A stretch of 64,000 nt of DNA from Burkholderiales bacterium (GCA_016702555.1 JADJDV010000002.1:310001-374000); one strand, 5' to 3'. Shown: positions 33,348 to 43,213, counted from the stretch's first letter. Notes: generated by a model from the letters alone, not told the origin. Numbers and translations: made by a program.

Positions 33348-34013
33348 TCACATCCCCACCATGCGTGAAATCAGGCGCTGCCAGCCGGCTGGCTCTGGCG
33401 CAAAGACGTGGCCGCCATCGGTGCGTGGCCACAGGGCGTGCACCATGCCTGGGTCGTCCGCATCGAGCGCCAGCTCGAAGTCGCAATGGCGCAGCAAGCC
33501 GATGACGGCGCGGTTGTGCGCCAGCACCGTGGCCTTGACGCCCTGCACCCCGGTTTTTTGGGCCAGCGACTGGATGAACTCGACCGAGCGCAAGCCCAGG
33601 CCCTGGCGCTGGTAGGCGTCGGCGATGACGATGCCCAACTCGGCACGGGCGGCGGCGCCACTGTGCGCGGGGGCAAAGCCCAGGCGCACTTCTCCGACCA
33701 CGGTGTCGGGCTGGCCGAGCGGCGTCCAGAGCCAGGAGCGCACCGCGCCGCGGTCGTCCATCACCGCATCGCGCACGAAATGATCGATCGTCTCGCTCGA
33801 CATCGAGCCCACGTGGAAGCGCAAGCCCACGCTGCGCGCCGACAGGCTGGCCGTGAAGCGGCGCAAGGCGTCGGTCGATTGCGAACACATGTGGCGCAAC
33901 TCGACGCGTGCGCCCTCGTGCGTGACGAAGGTCTGCACCACGCCGTCGGACCGCGCGCCGCCTGGTGCGGCCGCGCTGCGCCAGCGTGTCCAGGAGGTTT
34001 CGAATCTAAACAT
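33348..34013 (-). CDS. GNAT-family N-acetyltransferase
   Basis: A 221-residue protein with the GNAT fold at about residues 90-200. The acetyl-CoA loop is near AELGIVIADAYQRQGLGLRSVEFI (Q/RxxGxG/A-type) followed by VLAHNRAVIGLLRHCDFEL. GGAGGTGAACC right before the ATG is a strong Shine-Dalgarno. Acceptor substrate unknown. First gene of an operon with the patatin, divergent from the response regulator; the 217-base spacer holds palindrome copy C. Confidence 0.85.
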   Translation of the reverse strand: MFRFETSWTRWRSAAAPGGARSDGVVQTFVTHEGARVELRHMCSQSTDALRRFTASLSARSVGLRFHVGSMSSETIDHFVRDAVMDDRGAVRSWLWTPLGQPDTVVGEVRLGFAPAHSGAAARAELGIVIADAYQRQGLGLRSVEFIQSLAQKTGVQGVKATVLAHNRAVIGLLRHCDFELALDADDPGMVHALWPRTDGGHVFAPEPAGWQRLISRMVGM

Positions 34014-34210
34014 GGTTCACCTCCACGCCGGCCGGGCCGCAGGTGGTGTTCGGGCATGGGGCAATCCGTGCCGAGGCGCCAGCCACGGTGCGGGTGGCGG
34101 AGCGACTGGGGTATTGACAGCTCAGGGTCATTGATAGGCTCCCTTTTCTTCTTGCATTCGGTCCAAATGCCGACGTCAGTCACAAGGCTAGAAGAATTGC
34201 AAGCGTTCGT

Positions 34211-34232
34211 ATGTAGCCACTTTTGGCTACAT
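34211..34232. promoter_or_regulatory. TGTAGCCA palindrome, copy C
   Basis: Arms ATGTAGCCA (34211-34219) and TGGCTACAT (34224-34232) flank CTTT. It lies in the divergent spacer between the GNAT-patatin operon and the response regulator gene. The right arm includes the most upstream in-frame ATG of the regulator (34231), which suggests that translation starts later. Confidence 0.6.
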
Positions 34233-34266
34233 GACCCCAGGTCCAAGATGGGTGATGATGGTGGCC

Positions 34267-34968
34267 ATGACTGCCTCGCTGCCCTCTCCGGTGGCCACGG
34301 CCGACGCGCCGATCCGCGTGGCCGTGGTGGAGGACGACGCGGCCACGCGCATTGCGCTGGTGGCGACGCTGAACGCGGCGCCCGACATGCGCTTGCTGTG
34401 GGCGGTGGCCACCCGCGCCGAGGCGCTGGCGGCGCTGGTGCCGCCCTGCACCGACATACCCGACGTGCTGCTGGTGGACCTGGGCCTGCCCGATGGCAGC
34501 GGGCTGGAAGTGATCGCCGCGGCGCGCCAGCGCTGGCCGCACTGCGCGCCGATGGTGTGCACCATCTTCGGCGACGAGAAGCACGTGCTGGCGGCCATCG
34601 AGGCCGGCGCGATGGGCTACCTGCTGAAGGATTCGGTGGCCGACGAGGTGGTGCAGGAGGTGCGCAGCCTGCACGCCGGCGGCAGCCCGATCAGCCCGCT
34701 GGTGGCGCGCAAGCTGCTGCTGCGCGCGCAGGCGGCGGCGGCGCCGGTACCGGCGCCGCCGCCGGCTGAGGCGCTGTCGACGCGTGAGCACGAGGTGCTG
34801 CGCCTGGTGGCGCGTGGCCACACGCTGGTCGAGGTGGCGCAGGTGATGGGCCTGTCACATCACACCACGCGCTCCTACGTGCGGCGCATCTACGACAAGC
34901 TGCGGGTGGGATCGCGCGCCGAGGCGGTCAACAAGGCGATGCGGCAGGGGTTGCTGGGTGGACAGTAG
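34267..34968 (+). CDS. NarL/LuxR-type response regulator
   Basis: A response regulator of about 233 residues. The receiver domain (IRVAVVEDDAATRIALVA, phospho-acceptor Asp in VLLVDLGLPDGSG at D71, the Lys in GYLLKDS) is followed by an Ala/Pro linker and a LuxR helix-turn-helix (LSTREHEVLRLVARGHTLVEVAQVMGLSHHTTRSYVRRIYDKL). In-frame ATGs exist at 34231, 34255, 34258 and 34267; I chose 34267 because the first lies inside palindrome C, but this is uncertain. The histidine kinase gene follows 27 bases later, so they form a two-component pair. Confidence 0.9.
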   Translation: MTASLPSPVATADAPIRVAVVEDDAATRIALVATLNAAPDMRLLWAVATRAEALAALVPPCTDIPDVLLVDLGLPDGSGLEVIAAARQRWPHCAPMVCTIFGDEKHVLAAIEAGAMGYLLKDSVADEVVQEVRSLHAGGSPISPLVARKLLLRAQAAAAPVPAPPPAEALSTREHEVLRLVARGHTLVEVAQVMGLSHHTTRSYVRRIYDKLRVGSRAEAVNKAMRQGLLGGQ

Positions 34969-36908
34969 GAAAGCAGACCGGGCGGAGGCTCGTTGATGCC
35001 CTTCCGCTTGCACCTGCGCCATTTCCGCGCGGTGGCTGCACTGTGCTGGCTGTGCATCCTGCTGCTTTCGGCTGTGGCCCGGGCGCAGATTCCGGCGCCG
35101 GCGCACCTGACCCAGGCCGAGTTGTGGCTGTCTCCATCGATCGAGTGGGCGCCGCCGGCGAATCTGGCGCAAGCGGACGACGGCGTGCTGAACGCGCCCA
35201 CGCCTTGGCGGACGGTGGCGCTGCCGCACGCGCGGCCACGCGCGGTCGCCACCGACGCGGCCGCGGCCAGGGCGCCGCCCGAGGTGGCCTGGTACCGCCT
35301 GCAGGTGCCGCCCGACGCGCTGGCGGCCACGCCCAAGGGCGCGCGCCTGTACATCCCGCGCTGGCAAACCACGGGCACGGTGGCGATCTATGCGGGCGGC
35401 CAACTGCTGTGGCAGACGCGCGGCAGCAAGGGGTGGAACAGCACCAACCGGCCGGTGTGGCTGGATCTGGGTGGGGTGGCGCAGCCGGGTCAGCCGCTGG
35501 TGGTGTACGTACGCATCGCGAGCCAGGTGGGCGTGGGCGGGGTGCTGTCCAGCGTCTGGGCGGGGCCGTCCGAGGCACTGGAAGTGTCGTGGCGTGCCCG
35601 CGCCCTGCTGCAGGCCGATGGGGTGGTGCTGACACGCGGCGCGTATCTGGTGATCGGCATCTTTGCGCTGGCGGTGTGGCTGGTGCGGCGCCGGCGCGAC
35701 GAGTTGATCTATCCGTTGTTCTTTCTGATGTCGATGTTCCAGGTGCTCTCGATGGTGCATTACATGGTGGACGACGAGGGTCACACCATGCCGGACGAAT
35801 GGTTTGCCTGGATGGTCTATGTGCTGGGCGCGGCGGGCTCGACCTTCTGCTCTTACTACTTTCTGTGCGTGATCAACCGGCTGCGCCTGCCCTGGCTGAC
35901 CGGCGCCATGCTGCTGTACGCGAGCGCGTTCACGCTGGTCACGCTGCCGGCCCTGGGCCTGTTCGAGCTGAACGCGGGCTTGCCACTGCTGCGCCTGGCG
36001 ACGGCCCCCCTGGGGCTGGTGGTGGTGGGCACGGCGGTGTGGGGCGCGCTCAAGCGGCGCACGCTGGGCAGCTGGCTGCTGGCGGCGTGGCTGCTGCTGT
36101 CGCTGCCGATGGCGGCGCACGACCTGAATCTGCAGCGCTACCTGGGCAACGTCGAATCCATCTACCTCACGCCCTACGTCTACGTCGGCCTGTTCACCAT
36201 GTTCCTGCTGATCGCCTACACGCGCTACGTGGGGGCGCTGGCCACGGCGGCCGAGGCCAAGGGGACGCTGGAGCAGCGCCTGGCCGAGCGCGAGCAGGAA
36301 CTGGCCGCCAGCTACGCGCGCCTGCGCGCGGTCGAGCGCAAGCAGACGCTGCTGGACGAGCGCCAGCGCATGATGCGCGAGATGCACGATGGCGTGGGCT
36401 CGTCGCTGATGAGCGCGCTGCGCCTGGTCGAGCATGGCGAGCCGGCGCGGGTGGACGTGGCGCAGGTGCTGCGCGAGTGCATCGACGACCTGAAGATCTC
36501 GATCGACTCGATGGAGCCGCTGGACGCCGACCTGCTGGCGCTGCTGGCCAGCCTGCGCTTCCGGCTCAGCCCCCGGCTGGAGGGCGCCGGCCTGGCGCTG
36601 CACTGGCGCGTGCAGGACGTGCCGCCGCTGCCCTGGCTGGACGCGCAGCATGCGCTGCACGTGCTGCGCGTGCTGCAGGAGGTGCTGACCAACATCATCA
36701 AGCACAGCGGCGCGCGCACGCTGACGGTGGGCACGGCCGAGCAGGTGCGGGGTCTGAACGACGGCGTGGTGGTGCACATCGCCGACGACGGCGCGCCCTT
36801 CACGCCGCCCGATCCGGCGGCGCTGCCGCCCGGCCGCAAGGGTTTGGCCAATGTGACCTGCCCCCATCCGCCATGCCAATGATTTGGTAGGAGTCCTGGG
36901 TTTGAAGA

Positions 36909-37793
36909 TTACTGGATCTCGTTGCTTGTAGTGGTGGGATGCCGAGGAGCATCGCCGGCATGCCGGCGATGCTCCTCGGCAAAGCGCGCGGGTGGCATCC
37001 GTCCGATGCTGCCGTGGGGCCTGACCTCGTTGTAATCGCGACGCCAGGCGGCAATGATGTTGCGCGCCTGGTGCAATGTCTCGAACCAGTGCTCGTTCAG
37101 GCACTCGTCACGAAACCGCCCGTTGAAACTCTCGATGTAGCCGTTCTGCATCGGCCGCCCTGGTTCGATCAGGATGTGTCTGATGCCATGGCCCTGTGCC
37201 CAGGCAATGAATGCCCTGCTGGTGAATTCCGGACCGTTGTCTGTCCGAACGGCCGACGGATAGCCGCGGAACAGGGCCGCTTGGTCAAGCAGCCGCGTCA
37301 CGTACTGACCGCTGATGCCGTAGTCCACCGCGATGTCCACGGCCTCATGGCTGAAGTCGTCGGCCACGGTCAGGCACTTCAGGCGCCTGCCGTTGGCCAA
37401 ACTGTCGCTGACGAAATCCATGCTCCACACCTCGTTGACCCTGGTGGCAATGTTCAGCCCCATGCGCTCGGCTGGCGGCCTGCGAGCCTTCTTGCGCTTG
37501 CGCACAGCCAGGTTGGCGTCGCTGTACAGCCGGTACACCCGCTTGTGATTGACGCCGGGGAACTCCAGGCGCAACAGGTCGTGCACGCGTCGATATCCGA
37601 AGCGCCGGCGCGCGTAGGCGATCTCAACGATCTTCGACTTCAGCGCCTCGGTCTGCGCGCTGGCCTCCGGTGCGTTGCGATAGCTGTCTCGACTCAGCCC
37701 CACAAGCCTGCAGGCTCGCCGCTCGGACATCTGATGCTGATTGATCAACTGGCCGATGGCTTCCCGCTTGACCTGTGGGGCTAGCGCTTTACC
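36909..37793 (-). CDS. IS3-family transposase OrfB (DDE integrase domain)
   Basis: Catalytic half of the transposase. A HTH_21-like segment (MSERRACRLVGLSRDSY) precedes the rve integrase core with the DDE residues in WSMDFVSD, RTDNGPEF and ESFNGRFRDECLNE, and the end YNEVRPHGSIGRMPP. No ATG start is obvious near its beginning. It overlaps orfA in the -1 frame around GGTAAAG (near 37788-37793), so it is probably made as an OrfAB fusion by -1 frameshifting. The given start marks where the frame separates from orfA. Confidence 0.88.
   Translation of the reverse strand, partial: GKALAPQVKREAIGQLINQHQMSERRACRLVGLSRDSYRNAPEASAQTEALKSKIVEIAYARRRFGYRRVHDLLRLEFPGVNHKRVYRLYSDANLAVRKRKKARRPPAERMGLNIATRVNEVWSMDFVSDSLANGRRLKCLTVADDFSHEAVDIAVDYGISGQYVTRLLDQAALFRGYPSAVRTDNGPEFTSRAFIAWAQGHGIRHILIEPGRPMQNGYIESFNGRFRDECLNEHWFETLHQARNIIAAWRRDYNEVRPHGSIGRMPPARFAEEHRRHAGDAPRHPTTTSNEIQ
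36941..36980. repeat. 40-bp perfect palindrome inside the IS3 element
   Basis: The 20 bases starting GCCGAGGAGCATCGCC are followed without a spacer by their exact complement. It lies within the last codons of orfB (residues around EEHRRHAGDAP). It could form a strong hairpin in the transposase mRNA or a cruciform in DNA. Confidence 0.9.
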
Positions 37794-38056
37794 CCGAGAA
37801 CGCTCTTGAGCGCATGCATGTCCAGATGCGCCTCGGCCAGCAGGCTCTTGAGCTTGGCGTTTTCCGCCTCCAGCTCGCGCAGCCGCCTCGCGTCCGACAC
37901 CTCCATGCCGCCGAACTTGGCGCGCCACTTGTAGAACGTCGCGTCTGAAAAACCGCCCTTGCGGCAGATCTCCGCCACGGCCATGCCGGCCTCCGCCTGC
38001 TTGAGGAACCCGATGATCTGTTCCTCCGTGAACTTGCTCTTCCTCATGTCCGCCAT
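37781..38056 (-). CDS. IS3-family transposase OrfA (helix-turn-helix)
   Basis: A 91-residue DNA-binding protein. KSKFTEEQIIGFLKQAEAGM and ICRKGGFSDATFYKWRAKFGGM form the HTH_Tnp_1 domain, followed by a leucine-zipper-like LRELEAENAKLKSLLAEAHL. AGGAG lies just upstream of two in-frame ATGs at 38056 and 38047. Confidence 0.92.
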   Translation of the reverse strand: MADMRKSKFTEEQIIGFLKQAEAGMAVAEICRKGGFSDATFYKWRAKFGGMEVSDARRLRELEAENAKLKSLLAEAHLDMHALKSVLGVKR

Positions 38057-38242
38057 TCTCCTGGTTGGCGGACTCCTGCTACTTCAGATTGGTACGGCTA
38101 GAGGGGAGCAGGTCAAATGTGCGCGCGCGCGTGCAGGCGTTGGGTGGCGAGTGCGCCTGGGCGCCGGGCGCGGACGGCGGCACCGTGTTCACGCTGTGGC
38201 TGCCGCTGGAGCGCGCGGGGGCGGCAGGCGTGGGCGCGGGCC

Positions 38243-39160
38243 CTACTTCAGCCGCTTGATCAGGCTCGACGTGTCCCAGCGCTTGCCGCCGAGCTGCTGC
38301 ACGTCGGCGTAGAACTGGTCGACCAACGCGGTCACTGGCAGGCGCGCGCCATTGCGCTTGGCCTCGTCGAGGCACAGGCCCAGGTCCTTGCGCATCCAGT
38401 CGACGGCGAAGCCGAAGTCGAATTTGTCCTGCACCATGGTCGGGCCGCGGTTGTCCATCTGCCAGCTTTGCGCCGCACCCTTGCCGATGACTTCGATCAC
38501 CTGCGCCATGTTGAGGCCGGCGCGCTGGCCGAAGGCGATCGCCTCGGACAGGCCTTGCACCAGGCCGGCGATGCAGATCTGGTTGACCATCTTGGTCAGC
38601 TGGCCGGCGCCGCTGGGGCCCAGCAGCGTGAAGGCGCGCGCGAACGCCATGCCCACGGGCCGGACCTGATCGAACGCCGCCGGCTCGCCGCCGCACATCA
38701 CCGTCAGCTGGCCGTTCTGCGCACCGGCCTGGCCGCCCGAGACCGGCGCGTCGATGAAGTGCAGGCCCTTGGCGCGGGCGGCGGCGTCCAGTTCGCGCGC
38801 CACGTTGGCCGAGGCGGTGGTGTGGTCGACGAAGATGGCGTCCGGCTTCATGCCGGCCAGCGCGCCCTCGTCGCCCAGCACCACCGAGCGCAGGTCGTCG
38901 TCGTTGCCGACGCAGCAGAACACGATGTCGGCGCCGGCCGCGGCCTGTGCCGGTGTGTCGGCACGGCCGACCTGGGCCTGGCCACTGAGCTGCGCCACGA
39001 AGGCCTCGGCCTTCGGCGCCGTGCGGTTGTACACCGTGACCGGGTGCCCGGCCAGCGCCAGGTGGCCGGCCATCGGGTAGCCCATCACGCCCAGGCCGAG
39101 GAAGGCGACGCGGCGCGGCGCGGTGGGTTCGTAGCTTCGGGGGTTGATCTGCGTGCTCAT
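38243..39160 (-). CDS. NAD(P)-dependent 3-hydroxyisobutyrate/tartronate-semialdehyde reductase-type oxidoreductase
   Basis: A 305-residue beta-hydroxyacid dehydrogenase. The Rossmann GLGVMGYPMAGHLALAGHPVTVYNR is at about residues 22-46, the substrate-binding DAPVSGGQAGAQNGQLTVMCGG in the middle, and the catalytic lysine region GAGQLTKMVNQI follows. Members reduce tartronate semialdehyde or oxidise 3-hydroxyisobutyrate; the exact substrate is not clear. Its 3' end overlaps the remnant of the histidine kinase by 17 bases, convergent. Start ATG at 39160. Followed upstream on the same strand by pilU. Confidence 0.88.
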   Translation of the reverse strand: MSTQINPRSYEPTAPRRVAFLGLGVMGYPMAGHLALAGHPVTVYNRTAPKAEAFVAQLSGQAQVGRADTPAQAAAGADIVFCCVGNDDDLRSVVLGDEGALAGMKPDAIFVDHTTASANVARELDAAARAKGLHFIDAPVSGGQAGAQNGQLTVMCGGEPAAFDQVRPVGMAFARAFTLLGPSGAGQLTKMVNQICIAGLVQGLSEAIAFGQRAGLNMAQVIEVIGKGAAQSWQMDNRGPTMVQDKFDFGFAVDWMRKDLGLCLDEAKRNGARLPVTALVDQFYADVQQLGGKRWDTSSLIKRLK

Positions 39161-39188
39161 GCGGCCGATTCTAGGGTTCGGAGGGCGC

Positions 39189-40325
39189 TCACATGACTTG
39201 CAGATGCTCGGTGCCGGCCGCCAGGTCGCTGGTGCGGGCGCGCTCGCTGCTCAGCTTGATGCGCAGGCGCAGGTCGTTGGCCGAATCGGCGTTGCGCAGC
39301 GCTTCGGGGTAGCTGATCAGGCCGGCCTCGAAGGCCTCGAACAGCGACTGGTCGAAGGTCTGCATGCCGAGCTCGCCGCTCTTCTTCATGACCTCGCGGA
39401 TCTCGCCGACCTCGCCCTTGAAAATCAGGTCCGAGACCAGCGGCGAGTTCAGCATGATCTCCACCACCGCCGTGCGGCCCTGGCCGTCCTGGCGCAGGAT
39501 CAGGCGCTGCGAAATCAGCGCGCGCAGGTTCAGCGACAAGTCCATCAGCAGCTGATGGCGGCGCTCCTCCGGGAAGAAGTTGATGATGCGGTCGAGCGCC
39601 TGGTTGGCGTTGCTGGCGTGCAGCGTGGCCAGGCACAGGTGGCCGGTTTCGGCAAACGCCACGGCGTGCTCCATGGTCTCGCGGTCGCGGATCTCGCCCA
39701 TCAGGATCACGTCGGGCGCCTGGCGCAGCGAGTTCTTCAGCGCGATGCCCCAGCCGTCGGTGTCGATGCCGATCTCGCGCTGCGTCACGATGCAGTTCTT
39801 GTGCGGGTGCACGAACTCGATCGGGTCTTCCACCGTCACGATGTGGCCCTGTGAGTGCTCGTTGCGCCAGTCGATCATGGCCGCCAGTGAGGTCGACTTG
39901 CCGCAGCCGGTGGCGCCAACCAGGATCGCCAGCCCGCGCTTGGCCATCGCCACGTCCTTCATGATCTGCGGCAGCCCCAGGGCGTCGATGGACGGCAGCC
40001 GCTGCGGGATCACGCGCAGCACCATGCCGATCTTGCCCTGCTGCACGAAGGCGTTGCAGCGAAAGCGCCCGATGCCGGTCGGCGCGATGGCGAAGTTGCA
40101 TTCCTTGCTGCGCTCGAACTCGGCCGCCTGGCGGTCGTTCATGACCGCGCGCACCAGCGTCAGGGTGTGCGCGGCGCTCAGGTTCTGCGCCGACACCTTG
40201 TGGATGATGCCGTCGACCTTGATCGCCGGCGGGAAGTCGGCGGTGATGAACAGGTCGCTGCCCTGGCGCGCCAGCAGCAGTTGGAGCAGATCGGTGATGA
40301 ACTGGCTGGCCTGATCGTGTTCCAT
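39189..40325 (-). CDS. pilU: Type IV pilus retraction ATPase PilU
   Basis: A 378-residue secretion-type AAA ATPase. Walker A GATGCGKST, Asp-box VEDPIEFVHPHKNC, Walker B DVILMGEIRD and His-box ATLHASNANQALDRI are all present. The first 110 residues (PAS-like N-domain, SDLFITADFPP) and the C-terminus LISYPEALRNADSANDLRLRIK are those of PilU rather than PilT. It powers retraction with PilT. Lies 49 bases downstream of pilT, same strand. Confidence 0.94.
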   Translation of the reverse strand: MEHDQASQFITDLLQLLLARQGSDLFITADFPPAIKVDGIIHKVSAQNLSAAHTLTLVRAVMNDRQAAEFERSKECNFAIAPTGIGRFRCNAFVQQGKIGMVLRVIPQRLPSIDALGLPQIMKDVAMAKRGLAILVGATGCGKSTSLAAMIDWRNEHSQGHIVTVEDPIEFVHPHKNCIVTQREIGIDTDGWGIALKNSLRQAPDVILMGEIRDRETMEHAVAFAETGHLCLATLHASNANQALDRIINFFPEERRHQLLMDLSLNLRALISQRLILRQDGQGRTAVVEIMLNSPLVSDLIFKGEVGEIREVMKKSGELGMQTFDQSLFEAFEAGLISYPEALRNADSANDLRLRIKLSSERARTSDLAAGTEHLQVM

Positions 40326-40374
40326 GGCGTCGGCGCTCCGCGGGCGCGGCGGCCCGCCTGGTTGAGTTAAGGTT

Positions 40375-41418
<1,044 letters not shown>

Positions 41419-41479
41419 GGCCCACCTTCCCTGAATGTTGGCGATGTGCTTGCTTGCACTTTGATACGCTGCGAGCATT

Positions 41480-42169
41480 ATGACGATGATTGCCCGCCAG
41501 CTCCAAGACGTCCGTGCACGAATCGCGACAGCCTGCCGCGCCGCCGGACGCGCGCCCGACGCGGTGGCGCTGCTGGCGGTGTCCAAGACCTTCGGCGCTG
41601 ACGCCGTGCGCGCCGCCCACGCCGCCGGCCAGAACGCCTTTGGCGAGAACTACATCCAGGAAGCGGTCGACAAGATCGACGCGCTGCGCGATCTGCCGCT
41701 GCAGTGGCACTGCATCGGCCCGATCCAGAGCAACAAGACCCGGCTGGTCGCCGAGCGCTACGACTGGGCCCACAGCCTGGACCGGCTGAAGATCGCCGAG
41801 CGCCTGTCGGCTCAGCGCCCGGACGGCCTGACGCCGCTGCAGGTCTGCCTGCAGGTCAACATCGACGGCGGCCCGACCAAGTCGGGTGTGGCGCCGGCCG
41901 AGGCGCTGGCGCTGGCCCGCGCCGTGGCAGCGCTGCCGCGCCTGAAGCTGCGCGGCCTGATGACCATCCCTGAGCCGGCGCCGGATTTCGACGCCGCCCT
42001 GGCCGTGCACCGGCGCGCCAGGGCGCTGTTCGACGAGTTGAATGCCGAGGGGCTGGCGCTCGACACGCTGTCGATGGGCATGAGTGCGGACCTGGAGGCG
42101 GCGATTGCCGCCGGCAGCACCCTGGTGCGCATCGGCACAGCGATCTTCGGAAGCCGGGTGCCCAAGTAG
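41480..42169 (+). CDS. PLP homeostasis protein YggS/PipY
   Basis: A 229-residue, single-domain PLP-binding protein (alanine racemase-like barrel). The PLP lysine is in LLAVSKTFGADAV (K36); FGENYIQEAVDKIDALRDL, WHCIGPIQSNKTRLVAERYDWAHSLDR and MGMSADLEAAIAAGSTLVRIGTAIFG are family signatures. It controls pyridoxal phosphate and amino/keto-acid pools. The divergent pairing with pilT is common in beta- and gammaproteobacteria. Confidence 0.94.
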   Translation: MTMIARQLQDVRARIATACRAAGRAPDAVALLAVSKTFGADAVRAAHAAGQNAFGENYIQEAVDKIDALRDLPLQWHCIGPIQSNKTRLVAERYDWAHSLDRLKIAERLSAQRPDGLTPLQVCLQVNIDGGPTKSGVAPAEALALARAVAALPRLKLRGLMTIPEPAPDFDAALAVHRRARALFDELNAEGLALDTLSMGMSADLEAAIAAGSTLVRIGTAIFGSRVPK

Positions 42170-42303
42170 CTTGGTGAGGGGCTGCGCAGCAAGCCCCCAC
42201 GCAGGGCCGCGGAGCAGGCCACGCGGGAACGCCGCGCTCGGGGTTTCCCCAAGCGCCAGCGTTGTCCCCCTGGGGGAAGGCGGCCGCAGGCCGACTCAGG
42301 GGG
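42170..42303. repeat. GC-rich intergenic repeat between yggS and purU
   Basis: A 134-base spacer between convergent genes. It contains GTTGTCCCCCTGGGGGAAGG and then GGCCGCAGGCCGACTCAGGGGGG, a pattern I have seen as a dispersed repeat in Comamonadaceae (from memory). The hairpin CCCCCTGGGGG may assist transcription ends. No gene. Confidence 0.45.
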
Positions 42304-42304
42304 G

Positions 42305-43153
42305 TTACTTAAACACCACCGTGCGCTGCCCATTCAGCAGCACGCGGTGCTCGCTGTGCCACTTCACCGCGCGCGCCAGCACCTGGCTTTCGGTGTCGCG
42401 GCCGACCGCGGTCAGGTCTTCCACCGTGTCGGTGTGGTCCACGCGCGCCACGTCCTGCTCGATGATGGGGCCTTCGTCCAGATCGGCCGTCACGTAGTGC
42501 GCGGTGGCGCCGATCAGCTTCACGCCGCGGTCGTGCGCCTGGTAATACGGCTTGGCACCCTTGAAGCTGGGCAGAAAGCTGTGGTGGATGTTGATGGCGC
42601 GCCCGGCCAGGCGCTGGCACATGCCGTCTGACAACACCTGCATGTAGCGCGCCAGCACCACCAAGTCGGCGCTTTCGGTGTCGATGATTTCCAGCTGCCG
42701 CTGCTCGGCCTGCGCCTTGCTGTCTTTGGTGACCGGGATGTGGTGAAACGGCACGTTGTAGCTGGCCGCCAGCTGGTAGAAGTCGCGGTGGTTGCTGACG
42801 ATGGCGCGGATGTCCAAGGGCAGCAACCCGCTCTTCCAGCGAAACAGCAAGTCGTTCAGGCAGTGGCCTTCACGGCTGACGAAGAGCACGGCGCGCATGG
42901 GTTTTGAGCGCTCGTGCAGTTGCCAGCGCATGGCAAAGGGCTCGGCCAGCGCGCCCAGTTGCTCGCGCAGCTGCGCCGCATCGCCCGCCGGACAAGAAAA
43001 CTGCACGCGCATGAAGAACAGGCCCGTTCCGTGGTCGTTGAACTGCTGCGCTTCTTCAATGTTGCCGCCGCGCTCGGCCAGAAAGCCCGACACGGCATGC
43101 ACGATGCCGGGGCGGTCGGGGCAGGAAAGGATCAGGATGTAGGTGTCTTGCAT
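42305..43153 (-). CDS. purU: Formyltetrahydrofolate deformylase
   Basis: A 282-residue enzyme that hydrolyses 10-formyl-THF to formate and THF, balancing one-carbon pools. The N-terminal ACT domain is at residues 1-80 (YILILSCPDRPGIVHAVSGFL). The formyltransferase catalytic core follows (SREGHCLNDLLFRW, then INIHHSFLPSFKGAKPYYQA with the catalytic Asn and His, and ATAHYVTADLDEGPIIEQ). Start ATG at 43153, normal length. Confidence 0.95.
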   Translation of the reverse strand: MQDTYILILSCPDRPGIVHAVSGFLAERGGNIEEAQQFNDHGTGLFFMRVQFSCPAGDAAQLREQLGALAEPFAMRWQLHERSKPMRAVLFVSREGHCLNDLLFRWKSGLLPLDIRAIVSNHRDFYQLAASYNVPFHHIPVTKDSKAQAEQRQLEIIDTESADLVVLARYMQVLSDGMCQRLAGRAINIHHSFLPSFKGAKPYYQAHDRGVKLIGATAHYVTADLDEGPIIEQDVARVDHTDTVEDLTAVGRDTESQVLARAVKWHSEHRVLLNGQRTVVFK

Positions 43154-43213
43154 CGGGCGCGATTGTCGCGCAGGCCGCTGCCAGGCACGTCATGCGCCCA
43201 CCAAGCGGCGATC

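Larger units (their letters stand above)
36854..38115 (-). mobile_element. IS3-family insertion sequence, 1262 bp, AATG target duplication
   Basis: The ends are inverted repeats starting TGACCTGCCCCC (left) and, as complement of the right end, TGACCTGCTCCCC. A 4-bp duplication AATG flanks both sides (36850-36853 and 38116-38119). Inside are two overlapping frames typical of IS3 elements, orfA and orfB, on the minus strand. A 4-bp duplication would suit the IS407 subgroup. Both frames are full length, so the element looks active or recently so. Confidence 0.93.
34996..38259 (+). pseudogene. 7TM sensor histidine kinase interrupted by an IS3-family element
   Basis: The intact gene would encode 665 residues: signal peptide (CWLCILLLSAVARAQ), a periplasmic 7TMR-DISMED2-like domain (WYRLQVPP, ARLYIPRWQTTGTVAIYAGG), seven membrane helices at about 215-405, a coiled-coil, a HisKA_3 box with the phospho-His in EMHDGVGSSL (H464), and an ATPase with N-box VLQEVLTNIIKHS and G1-box IADDGAPF. 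The IS sits after GLANV (36853). The remaining codons (RARVQALGGECAW, GGTVFTLWLPLER) resume at 38120, and excision with one AATG copy restores the frame. As it stands, translation continues eight codons into the IS and loses the G2 box, so the kinase is probably inactive. ATG at 34996 follows GGAGG; 34993 is an alternative TTG. Confidence 0.9.

Noticed and set aside
34855..37104. 749-codon frame antisense to the histidine kinase
   Set aside because: Gln/Arg/His-rich shadow that also crosses the IS boundary, so it cannot be an old gene.
42209..42303. GC-rich block considered as a tRNA or structured RNA
   Set aside because: No cloverleaf or anticodon arrangement; better explained as an intergenic repeat.
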